A stretch of DNA of 64,000 bases from RCIO01 sp035555795 (GTDB taxonomy: Bacteria > Pseudomonadota > Alphaproteobacteria > Rhizobiales > Rhizobiaceae), in NCBI GenBank assembly GCA_035555795.1, contig DATMGE010000084.1, positions 62,001 to 126,000 on the forward strand. The letters run 5' to 3'. The notes beneath the pieces were generated by a model. The model had not been told where the DNA came from, ran no database searches, and saw only the letters and a program-made list of their open reading frames with translations. A program made the translations under genes and the position numbers. Of this stretch, positions 24,999 through 33,636 are shown one piece after another (position 1 is the first letter of the stretch; every line of letters starts with the position of its first letter).

Positions 24999-26300
24999 TC
25001 AGCCCTGATATCCGAACAGGCGCGGCAACCACAGCACCGTGTCGGGGAAGAAGGTGATCACCGCCAGCGACAGGATCATCGTATAGAGGAACGGCAGCAC
25101 GTCCCTCACAATGTCCCGCAGCGGCACATTGGCGATACGCGTCATGATGAACAGCAGCAGGCCATAAGGCGGCGTCACCAGGCCCAGCATGATATTGACG
25201 ACGCACATCACGCCGAAATGGACGGTATCGATACCAAGCGCATTCGCCGTCGGCAGGAAGACCGGCAGGATGACGAGGATGATCGTCGTTCCTTCCAGCA
25301 CGCAGCCCAGCAGAAGCAGCACGATATTGACGAGGATCAGGAAGGTCGTCGGCGACAGTTCCCACGCCGTCAGAAGCGCGCTGAGCGAATGCGGAATGTT
25401 CTCGACAGTCACCACATAGTTGAACACCAGCGCGCCAGCGATCAACATGCCGATGGAGGCGGTGGTGCGGGCGCTGGCAAGTACCGAGCGATAGAAATCC
25501 GCGAAGCTCACACTGCGATAAAGCACGACCGAGATCAGCAGGGCATAGGCGGCGGCCACGGCAGCCGCCTCGGTGGGCGTGGTGATGCCCGAATAGATGC
25601 CGCCCAGCAGCACCACGGGCATGAGCAGCGCCGGCAGGGCCCTGATGGTGATGCCCGGCAGCTCGCGGATCGGCGTCGGCGGCTCAACGGGGAAATCGCG
25701 CCTGCGCGCATGGATGGCGACCAGGATCATCTGGAACAGGGCCATCAGCAGCCCCGGAACGACGCCGGCGAGAAAAAGGTAGCCGATCGAGGCATCCGAC
25801 ACGAGGGCATAGATGATCATCGGGATGGATGGCGGGATGATCGGGCCGATGACCGAGGTGGCGGCAGTCAGCGCCGCGGCATAGCTCGCGGGATATTTGC
25901 CGTCGGCCGTCATCATGTTCTGCATGATCTTGCCGGAACCGGCGGCGTCGGCGATGGCCGATCCCGACATGCCGGCGAAGATGATCGACTGCAACACGTT
26001 CACCTGCGCGAGGCCGCCGCGGAACCGCCCCACGAAGGCGTTGCAGAAGATCATCAGCCTTTCGGTCATGGAGCCGATATTCATCAGCTCCGCCGCGAGG
26101 ATGAACAACGGCACCGCCAGGATGATGTAGTTGGAATACATGCCGTTGAGGAACTGCTCGGCGGCGGTGCCCATGTCGAGGCCGGAGGCGAGCAGATAAA
26201 GTATGGAGCCGGCGATCATGGCATGGCCCACGGGCAGGCCGAGCAGGGCCAGCGCGGTAATGGCGACGATCGAGAGCGAAAACGGGCTGGCGAAGCTCAT
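24999..26300 (-). CDS. dctM: TRAP transporter large permease subunit (DctM)
   Basis: A 433-residue inner-membrane protein with about a dozen hydrophobic helices, the channel subunit of a sodium-driven TRAP importer. Family patterns include AGMSGSAIADAAGSGKIMQNMM and IGPIIPPSIPMIIYA. It overlaps dctQ by ATGA. The neighbours (AroE-like, AroQ, and QuiC divergent) suggest a cyclic hydroxy-acid such as quinate or shikimate as cargo, by inference. Confidence 0.94.
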   Translation of the reverse strand: MSFASPFSLSIVAITALALLGLPVGHAMIAGSILYLLASGLDMGTAAEQFLNGMYSNYIILAVPLFILAAELMNIGSMTERLMIFCNAFVGRFRGGLAQVNVLQSIIFAGMSGSAIADAAGSGKIMQNMMTADGKYPASYAAALTAATSVIGPIIPPSIPMIIYALVSDASIGYLFLAGVVPGLLMALFQMILVAIHARRRDFPVEPPTPIRELPGITIRALPALLMPVVLLGGIYSGITTPTEAAAVAAAYALLISVVLYRSVSFADFYRSVLASARTTASIGMLIAGALVFNYVVTVENIPHSLSALLTAWELSPTTFLILVNIVLLLLGCVLEGTTIILVILPVFLPTANALGIDTVHFGVMCVVNIMLGLVTPPYGLLLFIMTRIANVPLRDIVRDVLPFLYTMILSLAVITFFPDTVLWLPRLFGYQG

Positions 26301-26815
26301 ACGCCCGATCCCGCCTTGGTGGGATCGAACTCGTCGGGAGCCGATCCGCGCAGCACCTGCCAGCTCAGCCAGACATAGCGCACGATGATGGCGACGACAA
26401 AGATGACATAGATGGAAAAGAGCCAGTCGAAGCGGATCTTGAGATAGGCGCTCTTCTCAACCTTCATGAAGGTGACATAGTCGAGGACGGCCGGAAACGA
26501 GATGCCATAGAGAAACAGAAGCGACGCCGCCGAGACGAGGAACATCGCGCCGCGCAGGCGCGGCCCCACGGAGGCATAGATCAGGTCGAAGCGCATCTCC
26601 TCCTGCTCGGTGAGCACGAAGGCCGCGCCGAACAAGACGATCCATATCCACAGGATGGCGCTGAGCTCATTCGTCCAGCCGGTCGGCCAGTTGAGGACAT
26701 AGCGGAAGAATATCTGCAGCAGGAAGGCAAAGAACATGACGGCCAGCATCGCCGCCAGAATGTTCTCCGCCCGGCGATAGAGCCATGCCCCCAGAGGCGC
26801 CAACGCGGTGGTCAT
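26297..26815 (-). CDS. dctQ: TRAP transporter small permease subunit (DctQ)
   Basis: A 172-residue protein with four hydrophobic helices. The family-typical NWPTGWTNELSAILWIWIVL lies near residues 45-65. It docks with DctM to form the membrane part of the TRAP importer. ATG 26815 has GGGGGAG six bases upstream; ATG 26830 in the same frame lies across that ribosome site and is less likely. It overlaps dctM by ATGA and lies behind the hairpin 26840-26862 that follows dctP. Confidence 0.92.
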   Translation of the reverse strand: MTTALAPLGAWLYRRAENILAAMLAVMFFAFLLQIFFRYVLNWPTGWTNELSAILWIWIVLFGAAFVLTEQEEMRFDLIYASVGPRLRGAMFLVSAASLLFLYGISFPAVLDYVTFMKVEKSAYLKIRFDWLFSIYVIFVVAIIVRYVWLSWQVLRGSAPDEFDPTKAGSGV

Positions 26816-26839
26816 GTCTTTCTCCCCCATCAGGCGGCA

Positions 26840-26862
26840 GCGGCCCGCCGATAGCGGGCCGC
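26840..26862 (-). other. Intercistronic hairpin between dctP and dctQ
   Basis: GCGGCCCGC at 26840-26848 pairs perfectly with GCGGGCCGC at 26854-26862 around a five-base loop. No T-run follows in the transcription direction. It is probably a 3'-stabilising stem that keeps binding-protein mRNA levels above those of the permeases. Confidence 0.5.
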
Positions 26863-26878
26863 GTCCGGATCCGGCGCG

Positions 26879-27865
26879 TCAGAGCGCGTTGATCTTGTCC
26901 AGCATGCCGGCCGGCCAGTCCTTCGCCAGGTCGGACGCAAGATACTGTTCCTGCACATGCTTGCGGAATGCGTCGAGGTCCGGCTCATAGACCTTGAGCC
27001 CGCGCGCCTTGAAGGATTCCGCCAGTTCGACTTCCTGCGCCAGGTGCTTTTCGGTGGAGAAGTCGATCGCCTTGTCGGCCGCTGCCTGGAAAGCCTTCTG
27101 CTTCTCGGCTCCCATATCGTCCCAGACCTTCTTGGACACGGTCAGGATGTCGAAGCCGACCAGATGGGCCGTCAGCACGATCTGGTTCATCACTTCGTAG
27201 AACTTCATGTTCTGGACATTCGGCAGCGGATTGTCCTGCCCGTCGATCGCGCCGGTCTGGAGGCCGGTATAGACTTCCGCATAAGCCATCGGCGTCGGAT
27301 TTGCGCCAAGCGCGGTGCCCAGGAACTGCCAGGCGTCGCCACCGGGCATGCGCAGCTTCACGCCGGCCAGATCGGCAGGCGTCCTGATCTCCTTGTCGCC
27401 CTTGAGCCCGACCTGCCGCACGCCGAAATAGGTCGGCCCGAGCACCCTGATGCCCAGCTGGTCTTCCGCCAGCTTCTTCATCTCCTCGCCTGCCTCGCTG
27501 GCGAAGAAAGCCTTGAGATGGGCGGCATCGCGGAACAGATAGCCGGCCGTCAGGATGGACCATGCGGGGATCTGCTTGGAAATATCCTGCGGGGCGATGT
27601 TGCCCATTTCGAGGTTGCCGCGCTGGATCGCGACGAGCTCGGTTCCCTGCTTGAACAGGTTGCCGCCATAATAGCCCTCGAAGGCGAAGTCGTTCGCAAT
27701 ATCCGCCGCGAACATCTTCATCATCTCGGCGCGGATGTCCTGTTCGGAAAACACCGCCGAGAAGCGCAGCTTCGGCTTGTCCTGCGCGAAGGCCGGAATG
27801 GCCGAGGCTGCGGCAAGTGCCGCCGCGCCGGCGAGCGCCTGGCGTCGGTTCAGTTGCATGATCAT
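26879..27865 (-). CDS. dctP: TRAP transporter substrate-binding protein DctP (copy 1)
   Basis: A 328-residue periplasmic binding protein with a signal peptide (LNRRQALAGAAALAAAS, then AFAQ). The conserved TRAP signature region is complete: KLRMPGGDAWQ, whose Arg binds the ligand carboxylate, and GLQTGAIDGQDNPLPN. It lies just downstream of a second DctP gene. Both end in KDWP-x-GML-x-KINAL, so they arose by tandem duplication. It should hand ligand to the DctQM pair encoded next. Confidence 0.93.
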   Translation of the reverse strand: MIMQLNRRQALAGAAALAAASAIPAFAQDKPKLRFSAVFSEQDIRAEMMKMFAADIANDFAFEGYYGGNLFKQGTELVAIQRGNLEMGNIAPQDISKQIPAWSILTAGYLFRDAAHLKAFFASEAGEEMKKLAEDQLGIRVLGPTYFGVRQVGLKGDKEIRTPADLAGVKLRMPGGDAWQFLGTALGANPTPMAYAEVYTGLQTGAIDGQDNPLPNVQNMKFYEVMNQIVLTAHLVGFDILTVSKKVWDDMGAEKQKAFQAAADKAIDFSTEKHLAQEVELAESFKARGLKVYEPDLDAFRKHVQEQYLASDLAKDWPAGMLDKINAL

Positions 27866-27907
27866 GGCATTTCCTCCCTGTTGCTCGTCATTGTTTGCGC
27901 TCTCTCC

Positions 27908-28897
27908 TCAGAGCGCGTTGATCTTCTCCAGCATTCCTTCCGGCCAATCCTTCGACAGTGGCGATTCCAGATATTTCCGGTTGGAATAGTCGCGGAAGGC
28001 CGCCACGTCCGGCTCGTAGACATCGAGCCCGGCTTCCTTGAAGAAGGCGATCAGTTCGGCTTCCTGCTTGAGATATTCGGCGTCGCTCCACGCAAACGCC
28101 TTGTCGGCCGCCGCCTGCATCGCCTGCTGCTGCTCAGGCGAAAGCTTGTCGAACAGGTCCGCATTGATGAGAAGCAGGCCGAAACCGACATTGTGGCCGG
28201 TCAGGACGATCTGGTTCGTCACCTCGTGGAACTTCATCAGCCTGTTGTTGGGCAGCGGATTGTCCTGCGCATCGATCGCGCCGGTCTGGAGACCCGTATA
28301 GGTTTCGGCATAGTCCATCGCGACGGGATTGGCGCCGATGGATTCGCCCAGGAACTGCCATGCCTCGCCGCCCGGCATGCGCAGCTTCACGCCGGCGAGA
28401 TCCTCCGGCTTCATGACCTTCCTGTCACCCTTCAGGTTGACGTGGCGGGTGCCGTAATAGGCCGGCGCCAACACCACGACGCTCATCTGCTCGCGCGCCA
28501 TTTTCCTGAATTCGTCGCCGATCTCGCTGTCGAAGATCGCCTTGAGGTGGGCCGCGTCGCGCACGAGATAGGCCGCCGTCAGGATCGAGAAGGCCGGCAC
28601 CTGCTTGGCGAAATCGGACGGCGGCATCAATGCCATTTCCAGATTGCCGCGCTGGACCGCGACGATCTCGGTGCCCTGCTTGTAGAGCGTGGAGCCGAAA
28701 TAGGGCTCGAAAACGAAGCCGTCGCCGATTTCCCTGGCGAAGATCTCGACCAGCGCCTTCGACCGCGGCGCGTCGGCAGTGGTGGAGTCGGCAAAACGCA
28801 GCTTGATCGGCTCGGCGCTCGCCACGCCAGGTCCCGCGGCAATCGCAAATGCGGTCGCGCCAGCCAGCAGCAGGCGCCTCGTCAGTGTGATCGTCAT
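27908..28897 (-). CDS. dctP: TRAP transporter substrate-binding protein DctP (copy 2)
   Basis: A 329-residue DctP paralogue of copy 1, with its own signal peptide (TLTRRLLLAGATAFAIAA through ASA). VKLRMPGGEAWQ and GLQTGAIDAQDNPLPN keep the ligand Arg and the helix-capping motif, with Ala for Gly as the visible difference from copy 1. ATG 28897 has GGGAGG at six bases; the longer open frame to 29281 is shadow. It overlaps the lactonase gene by ATGA and lies 42 bases before copy 1. The pair could widen the ligand range, for example quinate and shikimate. Confidence 0.93.
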   Translation of the reverse strand: MTITLTRRLLLAGATAFAIAAGPGVASAEPIKLRFADSTTADAPRSKALVEIFAREIGDGFVFEPYFGSTLYKQGTEIVAVQRGNLEMALMPPSDFAKQVPAFSILTAAYLVRDAAHLKAIFDSEIGDEFRKMAREQMSVVVLAPAYYGTRHVNLKGDRKVMKPEDLAGVKLRMPGGEAWQFLGESIGANPVAMDYAETYTGLQTGAIDAQDNPLPNNRLMKFHEVTNQIVLTGHNVGFGLLLINADLFDKLSPEQQQAMQAAADKAFAWSDAEYLKQEAELIAFFKEAGLDVYEPDVAAFRDYSNRKYLESPLSKDWPEGMLEKINAL

Positions 28898-29796
28898 ATG
28901 TCCCTCCCGGATCCGAAGCGGTGCTCGGGCAGCCCCTGCCCGACGCCATCGATTGCAAAAAGCGCGCCTGCCAGCGGCTCCGCCGTAAGCTGCCCGGCGC
29001 TCAGGAACTTCACCGCACTGGTCACATAGAGCGTGCGCAAGTCCTTGCCGCCGAAGCAGAGGCAGGTCGGATTGGTGACGGGCAGGCGGATGATCCGGTC
29101 GACAGTGCCGTCCGGGCGATGGCGCACGATGCGCCCGCCGGCGAAGAACGCCATCCAGATGCAGCCATCCACATCCATGCAGGCACCGTCCGGGCGCTCG
29201 CCCGTCGACCGGTGGTCGGCGAAAAGCCGCCTGTTGCGCACCGCGCCGTCGTCCATGTCGAGATCGTAGGCATAGGAGCAATGGCGGCGCGTATCGGTGA
29301 AATAGAGCGTGCGGCCATCGGGCGAGAAGGCGATGCCGTTGGAGACGATGACGTCGCGCTCGATAACGGCAACCGTACCATTGGCATCGATGCGATAGAG
29401 CGCCCCGTTGGGGCGGTGCAGCTGATTGTCCATCGTCCCGACCCAGAACCTGCCGCGCGCATCGACACGGCCGTCATTGAGGCGGTTGTCGAGCCCGCTT
29501 TCGACCTCGACGAGATCCCTGTCCTCGCCTGTCGCGAGATCGCGGCGGTAGAGCGTCAGGTCCCTTGCCAGAAGGCGCTCGCCCGACGCGCCCAGCGCCT
29601 GCGTTCCGGCAAATGTCCCCGGCAGCGCGCCGCATTCAAGCGCGCCGGTTGCCGGATCATGGCTGTGGAGCGTCGGCCGCTCGATGTCGATCCACCACAG
29701 CCTTTGCGTCCTGTCGCACCAGAGCGGCGTTTCGCCGAGCTGGTCGCCCGTGCGGGCGACGGCCTCGATGGCGGTTGATGCGGAATGATGGTTCAT
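28894..29796 (-). CDS. SMP-30/gluconolactonase family protein
   Basis: A 300-residue six-bladed beta-propeller lactonase. Glu22 in LGETPLWC is the first metal ligand of the family, and RLNDGRVDARGRFWVGTM and SNGIAFSPDGRTLYFTDT carry the Asn and Asp metal ligands. It should hydrolyse a sugar or hydroxy-acid lactone. ATG 29796 overlaps the AroE-like stop by ATGA, and its own stop overlaps dctP copy 2. In this operon it may open a lactone such as a quinide, which is inference only. Confidence 0.9.
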   Translation of the reverse strand: MNHHSASTAIEAVARTGDQLGETPLWCDRTQRLWWIDIERPTLHSHDPATGALECGALPGTFAGTQALGASGERLLARDLTLYRRDLATGEDRDLVEVESGLDNRLNDGRVDARGRFWVGTMDNQLHRPNGALYRIDANGTVAVIERDVIVSNGIAFSPDGRTLYFTDTRRHCSYAYDLDMDDGAVRNRRLFADHRSTGERPDGACMDVDGCIWMAFFAGGRIVRHRPDGTVDRIIRLPVTNPTCLCFGGKDLRTLYVTSAVKFLSAGQLTAEPLAGALFAIDGVGQGLPEHRFGSGRDI

Positions 29797-30722
29797 GCCG
29801 CCGCCTCGAAATGATGCGCCATGGCGGCCATGTCGGCGGCGCGGCCGGTGAAGAGCTCGAAGGCGCGCGCCGCCTGCCCGATCGCCATGCCGATGCCCGG
29901 CAGCGTGCGGCAGCCAATGGCGCGCGCCGCGCGCAGGAGCTCCGTCTCCTGCGGAAAATAGACGACGTCGGCGACCCATTGGGTCGCCCGCAGCAGCGAT
30001 GCCGGAAAGGGCGTGCCGGGATATTTGGCCATCCCCATCGGCGTCGTATTGACCACCCCGTCGGCGGTGGTCACAGCCGTCGCGATATCCTCCGTGGTGT
30101 CGAGAACCGCATCGTTCCCTTCGGCCAGCCGGCCGGCCAGTGCCTGCGCGCGCGCCGGATCGCGATCGATCACGGTAAGCTGGCGCGCACCGAGGCCGAT
30201 TAGCGCCTGCCCCACCGCCGAACCGGCGCCGCCGGCGCCGAACAGCACGACGCGGTCGCGCCGGACATCGGCCATATCAGCGCGGAAACTCTCGGCAAAG
30301 CCCCAGCTATCGGTATTGTGCCCCACGCAGCGCGCGCCGAAAACCACCGTATTGACCGCGCCGATCACGGCGGCATCGGGCGCAACCTCGTCAAGCAGCG
30401 GAATGATGCTCTGCTTGAAGGGATAGGTGACGTTGACGCCGTGAAAGCCCAGCGAAGCGATCGCGTCGAGCGCCATGCCGAGGTCGGCATCGTCGAGATT
30501 CAGCGCATCGAAATCGACCAGCACATAGGCGCAGGACAATCCCAGCCGCGCCGCCTCGCGCTCATGCATCGCCGGCGAGCGGGACAATTGAATGCCGCGC
30601 CCGACGAGGCCGACCAGCACGTCAGGCCCGGCCAAACCGCCGGAACGGTCGCTACCCATGACGGGATGGCGGCGCAAAAGCGCCTCGACCGATCGCGCGA
30701 TCGCCGAAACCCTGTCGGTCAT
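29793..30722 (-). CDS. aroE: Quinate/shikimate dehydrogenase (AroE family), probably NAD-dependent
   Basis: A 309-residue AroE-fold enzyme. LSRSPAMHE (Ser47 and Ser49), NVTYPFK (Lys103), Asn124 and Asp138 in NTDSWGF form the substrate site. GAGGAGSA (162-169) binds the nucleotide. After the second strand the sequence is VIDRDPARA: Asp186 stands where biosynthetic AroE has the NADP-binding Asn-Arg-Thr, suggesting NAD and a catabolic, oxidative role as in C. glutamicum QsuD. It opens the aroE-lactonase-TRAP-aroQ operon; the start has GGGAGGAGG directly upstream. Confidence 0.88.
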   Translation of the reverse strand: MTDRVSAIARSVEALLRRHPVMGSDRSGGLAGPDVLVGLVGRGIQLSRSPAMHEREAARLGLSCAYVLVDFDALNLDDADLGMALDAIASLGFHGVNVTYPFKQSIIPLLDEVAPDAAVIGAVNTVVFGARCVGHNTDSWGFAESFRADMADVRRDRVVLFGAGGAGSAVGQALIGLGARQLTVIDRDPARAQALAGRLAEGNDAVLDTTEDIATAVTTADGVVNTTPMGMAKYPGTPFPASLLRATQWVADVVYFPQETELLRAARAIGCRTLPGIGMAIGQAARAFELFTGRAADMAAMAHHFEAAA

Positions 30723-30808
30723 GCCTCCTCCCGGCGCGCCGCGATGCCGCGGCGACTTGTCTTCGTTCGGCGTGAACCGGTAAATGGGTCAGCCGTTTCG
30801 GAACTATG

Positions 30809-30828
30809 TACGAAACAGTTAGTTTGTC
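30809..30828. promoter_or_regulatory. Weak inverted repeat between aroE-like and tetR genes
   Basis: TACGAAACAGTTAGTTTGTC contains ACGAAAC and GTTTGT arms and resembles half of the perfect site at 31695-31722 (both have ACGAA). It lies in the 135-base divergent promoter, where a TetR autoregulatory operator would be expected. The match is imperfect. Confidence 0.3.
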
Positions 30829-30857
30829 AACGCCGCAGCTTTGCGGACGAGGTCTCC

Positions 30858-31517
30858 ATGTCGCATATCAAACCCATACGTAAGGATCGGGAGCCCCCGA
30901 AACGCGTGCAGGACCCCGACGGTACCCGGCGCGACATATTGGAAACGGCATCGCGGGAATTTGCGCTGAACGGCCTGTCGGGCGCGCGCATCGACGATAT
31001 CGCCGCGCGCACGCGCTCCTCCAAGCGGATGATCTATTATTATTTCGGCGACAAGGAAGGCCTCTATATCCAGGCGCTGGAAAACGCCTACCGCACCGTG
31101 CGCGATGGCGAGGCCAAGCTGGACACGGAGGGGCTGCCGCCGCGCGAAGCATTGCGCAAACTGGTAGAATTTACCTTCGACCACCATCACGAACATGAGG
31201 ATTTCATCCGCATGGTGATGATCGAGAACATCCATCACGGCGAATATCTGGAACGTTCCGATGTCGTGCGTGGGCTGAACGTTACCGCCATCGACAATAT
31301 TGCGGCGATCTACGATCGCGGCGTGCGCGACGGCGTGTTCCGCGATGGGCTCGACCCGCTGGAACTGCATTGGCAGGTCAGCGCGCTCTGTTTCTTCAAC
31401 GTCTCGAACCGCGCCACCTTCTCCAAGATTTTCGGCCGCGACATCGGCACCCCCGAAGCATTGGCGCGGCTGCGCGAAAACACGGTGGAGATGATGCTGC
31501 GCTTCGTCGCCGCCTGA
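30858..31517 (+). CDS. TetR family transcriptional regulator of the quinate/shikimate locus
   Basis: A 219-residue TetR regulator. The N-terminal helix-turn-helix is clear: RRDILETASREFALNGLSGA, then RIDDIAARTRSSKRMIYYYF. A His-rich stretch (FDHHHEHEDFIRM) and a C-terminal domain similar to TetR_C proteins of aromatic catabolism follow. ATG 30858 follows GAGG; the open frame upstream belongs to the divergent aroE region. It likely represses the two divergent units until quinate or a product binds. A perfect operator lies before quiC. Confidence 0.9.
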   Translation: MSHIKPIRKDREPPKRVQDPDGTRRDILETASREFALNGLSGARIDDIAARTRSSKRMIYYYFGDKEGLYIQALENAYRTVRDGEAKLDTEGLPPREALRKLVEFTFDHHHEHEDFIRMVMIENIHHGEYLERSDVVRGLNVTAIDNIAAIYDRGVRDGVFRDGLDPLELHWQVSALCFFNVSNRATFSKIFGRDIGTPEALARLRENTVEMMLRFVAA

Positions 31518-31694
31518 AACCGTCGAGCGTCAGGATGCCCTGACCACCCACCAGTCTTCCGGCCGGCCGGTTTTCCGGCCCGGTTCCGGATGCGCCCCGT
31601 CTGGCGGCGGCCTCCCGCCAAAGCGAATTCGCCTCCTTCGCTTCGCAACGCATGCTCCATGGCAGCGCTTCAAGCCGCACGCATCACGTGCTAG

Positions 31695-31722
31695 AGAAGT
31701 AACGAACTGGTTCGTTACTTCT
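31695..31722. promoter_or_regulatory. Perfect 13-bp inverted repeat: TetR-type operator before quiC
   Basis: AGAAGTAACGAAC (31695-31707) and GTTCGTTACTTCT (31710-31722) are perfect complements around TG. The 28-base site ends two bases before the ribosome site of quiC, in the position of a repressor blocking the promoter or early elongation. The adjacent TetR protein is the obvious ligand. Confidence 0.8.
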
Positions 31723-31736
31723 GGGAGGAGGTGCCG

Positions 31737-33632
31737 ATGAAGACATCCATCGCGACGGTTTCGATCAGCGGTGATCTGCGCGAGAAACTGGCTGCGATCG
31801 CGGCGGCCGGTTTCGACGGGGTCGAGATTTTCGAGAACGATTTCCTCGCCTTCGACGGCAGCCCGCGCGATGTCGGCGCGATGGTCCGCGACCACGGGCT
31901 GGAAATCACGCTGTTCCAGCCCTTTCGCGACTTCGAGGGCCTGCCCGAGCCCCAGCGCAGCCGCGCCTTCGACCGCGCCGAGCGGAAGTTCGACCTGATG
32001 GGCGAGCTGGGCACGGAGCTGATGCTGATCTGCTCCAACGTCTCGCCCGCGGCCCTTGGCGGCATCGACCGCGCCGCCGCCGACTTCCGCGAACTGGGCG
32101 AGCGCGCGGCCAGACGCGGCCTGCGCGTCGGCTATGAAGCACTGGCCTGGGGCCGCCACATCAACGATCATCGCGATGCCTGGGAGGTTGTGCGCCGCGC
32201 CGATCATCCCTCGGTCGGACTCATTCTCGATTCCTTCCACACGCTGGCGCGCAAGATCGACGTCGAGACGATCCGCGCCATTCCCGGCGACAGGATCTTC
32301 ATCGTTCAGCTTGCAGATGCGCCGCTGATCGACATGGACCTGCTCTACTGGAGCCGCCATTTCCGCAACATGCCGGGCCAGGGCGACCTGCCGGTGGTCG
32401 ACTTCATGCGCGCCGTTGCGGCGACCGGCTATGACGGCCCGCTTTCGCTTGAAATTTTCAACGACCAGTTTCGCGGCGGCTCGCCCAAATCCATCGCCAT
32501 CGACGGCAGGCGCTCGCTGGTCAATCTCATGGACGAGGTGCGGCGCCGCGAGCCCGCCTTGCAGGTGCGGGTTCCGGACATGCCGGACCGCATCGCCGTC
32601 GAAGGCGTCGAATTCATCGAGTTCACCGCCAGCGAGGACGAAGCGACGCAATTCGGCCTGATGCTGGAAAGCCTCGGCTTCAGCGCCACGGCGCGCCACC
32701 GCGCCAAGGACGTGGTGCTGTGGCGGCAGGGGCCTGCCGGCGCCGGCATCAACCTCGTGGTCAACAGCGAGCATGAGGGCTTCGCGCATTCCTCCTATCT
32801 CGTCCACGGCACCAATGCCTATGCGATCGGATTGCGCGTATCCGATGCGGGGGCGACCGTCGCGCGGGCGCGGGCGCTTGGCGCTGAAACCTTCGAGCAG
32901 AAGCGTGGCCCCGGAGAACTGCCCATTCCCGCCATTCGCGGGGTCGGCGGCGGCGTGATCTATTTCATCGACGGCACACTGGCCAATGTGTGGGATGTGG
33001 AATTCAAGCCGCTGACGACCGGCGCGAGCACGGAAGCCGGCCTCGCCCGCATCGACCACGTCGCGCAGACGATGAACTATGAAGAGATGCTGACCTGGAT
33101 CCTTTTCTACACGGCGATCTTCCGCGCCCGGAAACTGCCGATGGTGGATGTGGTCGATCCGGCCGGGCTGGTACGCAGCCAGGTCATCGAGGGTGATGAC
33201 GGCCGCCTGCGGCTGACCTTGAACGGCGCGGAAAACCGCAAGACCCTGGCGGGCCACTTCATCACCGAGAGCTTCGGCTCATCGGTGCAGCATGTCGCCT
33301 TCGCCTGCGACGACATCTTCGCGACATCCGATCGTCTTGCGGCCTGCGGCTTCGACCGCCTGTCGATCTCGCCGAACTATTATGACGACCTCGAAGCCCG
33401 GCTTGGTCTCGAAGCGGATTTCGTCGCACGCCTGCGCGCCGCCGACATTCTCTACGACCGCGACGATGGCGGCGAATATTTCCAGCTCTACACGCCGGTG
33501 TTCGGCGAAGGCTTCTTCTTCGAGATCGTCGAGCGGCGCGGCGGCTATCAGGGATATGGCGCGCCCAACGCGCCATTCCGCATCGCCGCGCAGAAGCGCC
33601 GCATCAGGCCGGAGGGAATGCCGCGCCTGTGA
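31737..33632 (+). CDS. quiC: 3-Dehydroshikimate dehydratase fused to HPPD-like domain (QuiC)
   Basis: A 631-residue fusion. Residues 1 to about 280 are a TIM barrel of the AP-endonuclease family 2 type with metal-site residues in GYEALAWGRH, LILDSFHTL and LEIFNDQF; this domain turns 3-dehydroshikimate into protocatechuate. From about 290 on are two VOC modules like 4-hydroxyphenylpyruvate dioxygenase, with His in RIDHVAQ, His in SVQHVAF and Glu in FFFEIVERRGGY. The Pseudomonas-type QuiC has the same fusion. GGAGGAGG precedes ATG 31737 by five bases. The TetR operator lies just upstream. Confidence 0.93.
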   Translation: MKTSIATVSISGDLREKLAAIAAAGFDGVEIFENDFLAFDGSPRDVGAMVRDHGLEITLFQPFRDFEGLPEPQRSRAFDRAERKFDLMGELGTELMLICSNVSPAALGGIDRAAADFRELGERAARRGLRVGYEALAWGRHINDHRDAWEVVRRADHPSVGLILDSFHTLARKIDVETIRAIPGDRIFIVQLADAPLIDMDLLYWSRHFRNMPGQGDLPVVDFMRAVAATGYDGPLSLEIFNDQFRGGSPKSIAIDGRRSLVNLMDEVRRREPALQVRVPDMPDRIAVEGVEFIEFTASEDEATQFGLMLESLGFSATARHRAKDVVLWRQGPAGAGINLVVNSEHEGFAHSSYLVHGTNAYAIGLRVSDAGATVARARALGAETFEQKRGPGELPIPAIRGVGGGVIYFIDGTLANVWDVEFKPLTTGASTEAGLARIDHVAQTMNYEEMLTWILFYTAIFRARKLPMVDVVDPAGLVRSQVIEGDDGRLRLTLNGAENRKTLAGHFITESFGSSVQHVAFACDDIFATSDRLAACGFDRLSISPNYYDDLEARLGLEADFVARLRAADILYDRDDGGEYFQLYTPVFGEGFFFEIVERRGGYQGYGAPNAPFRIAAQKRRIRPEGMPRL

Positions 33633-33636
33633 ATGC

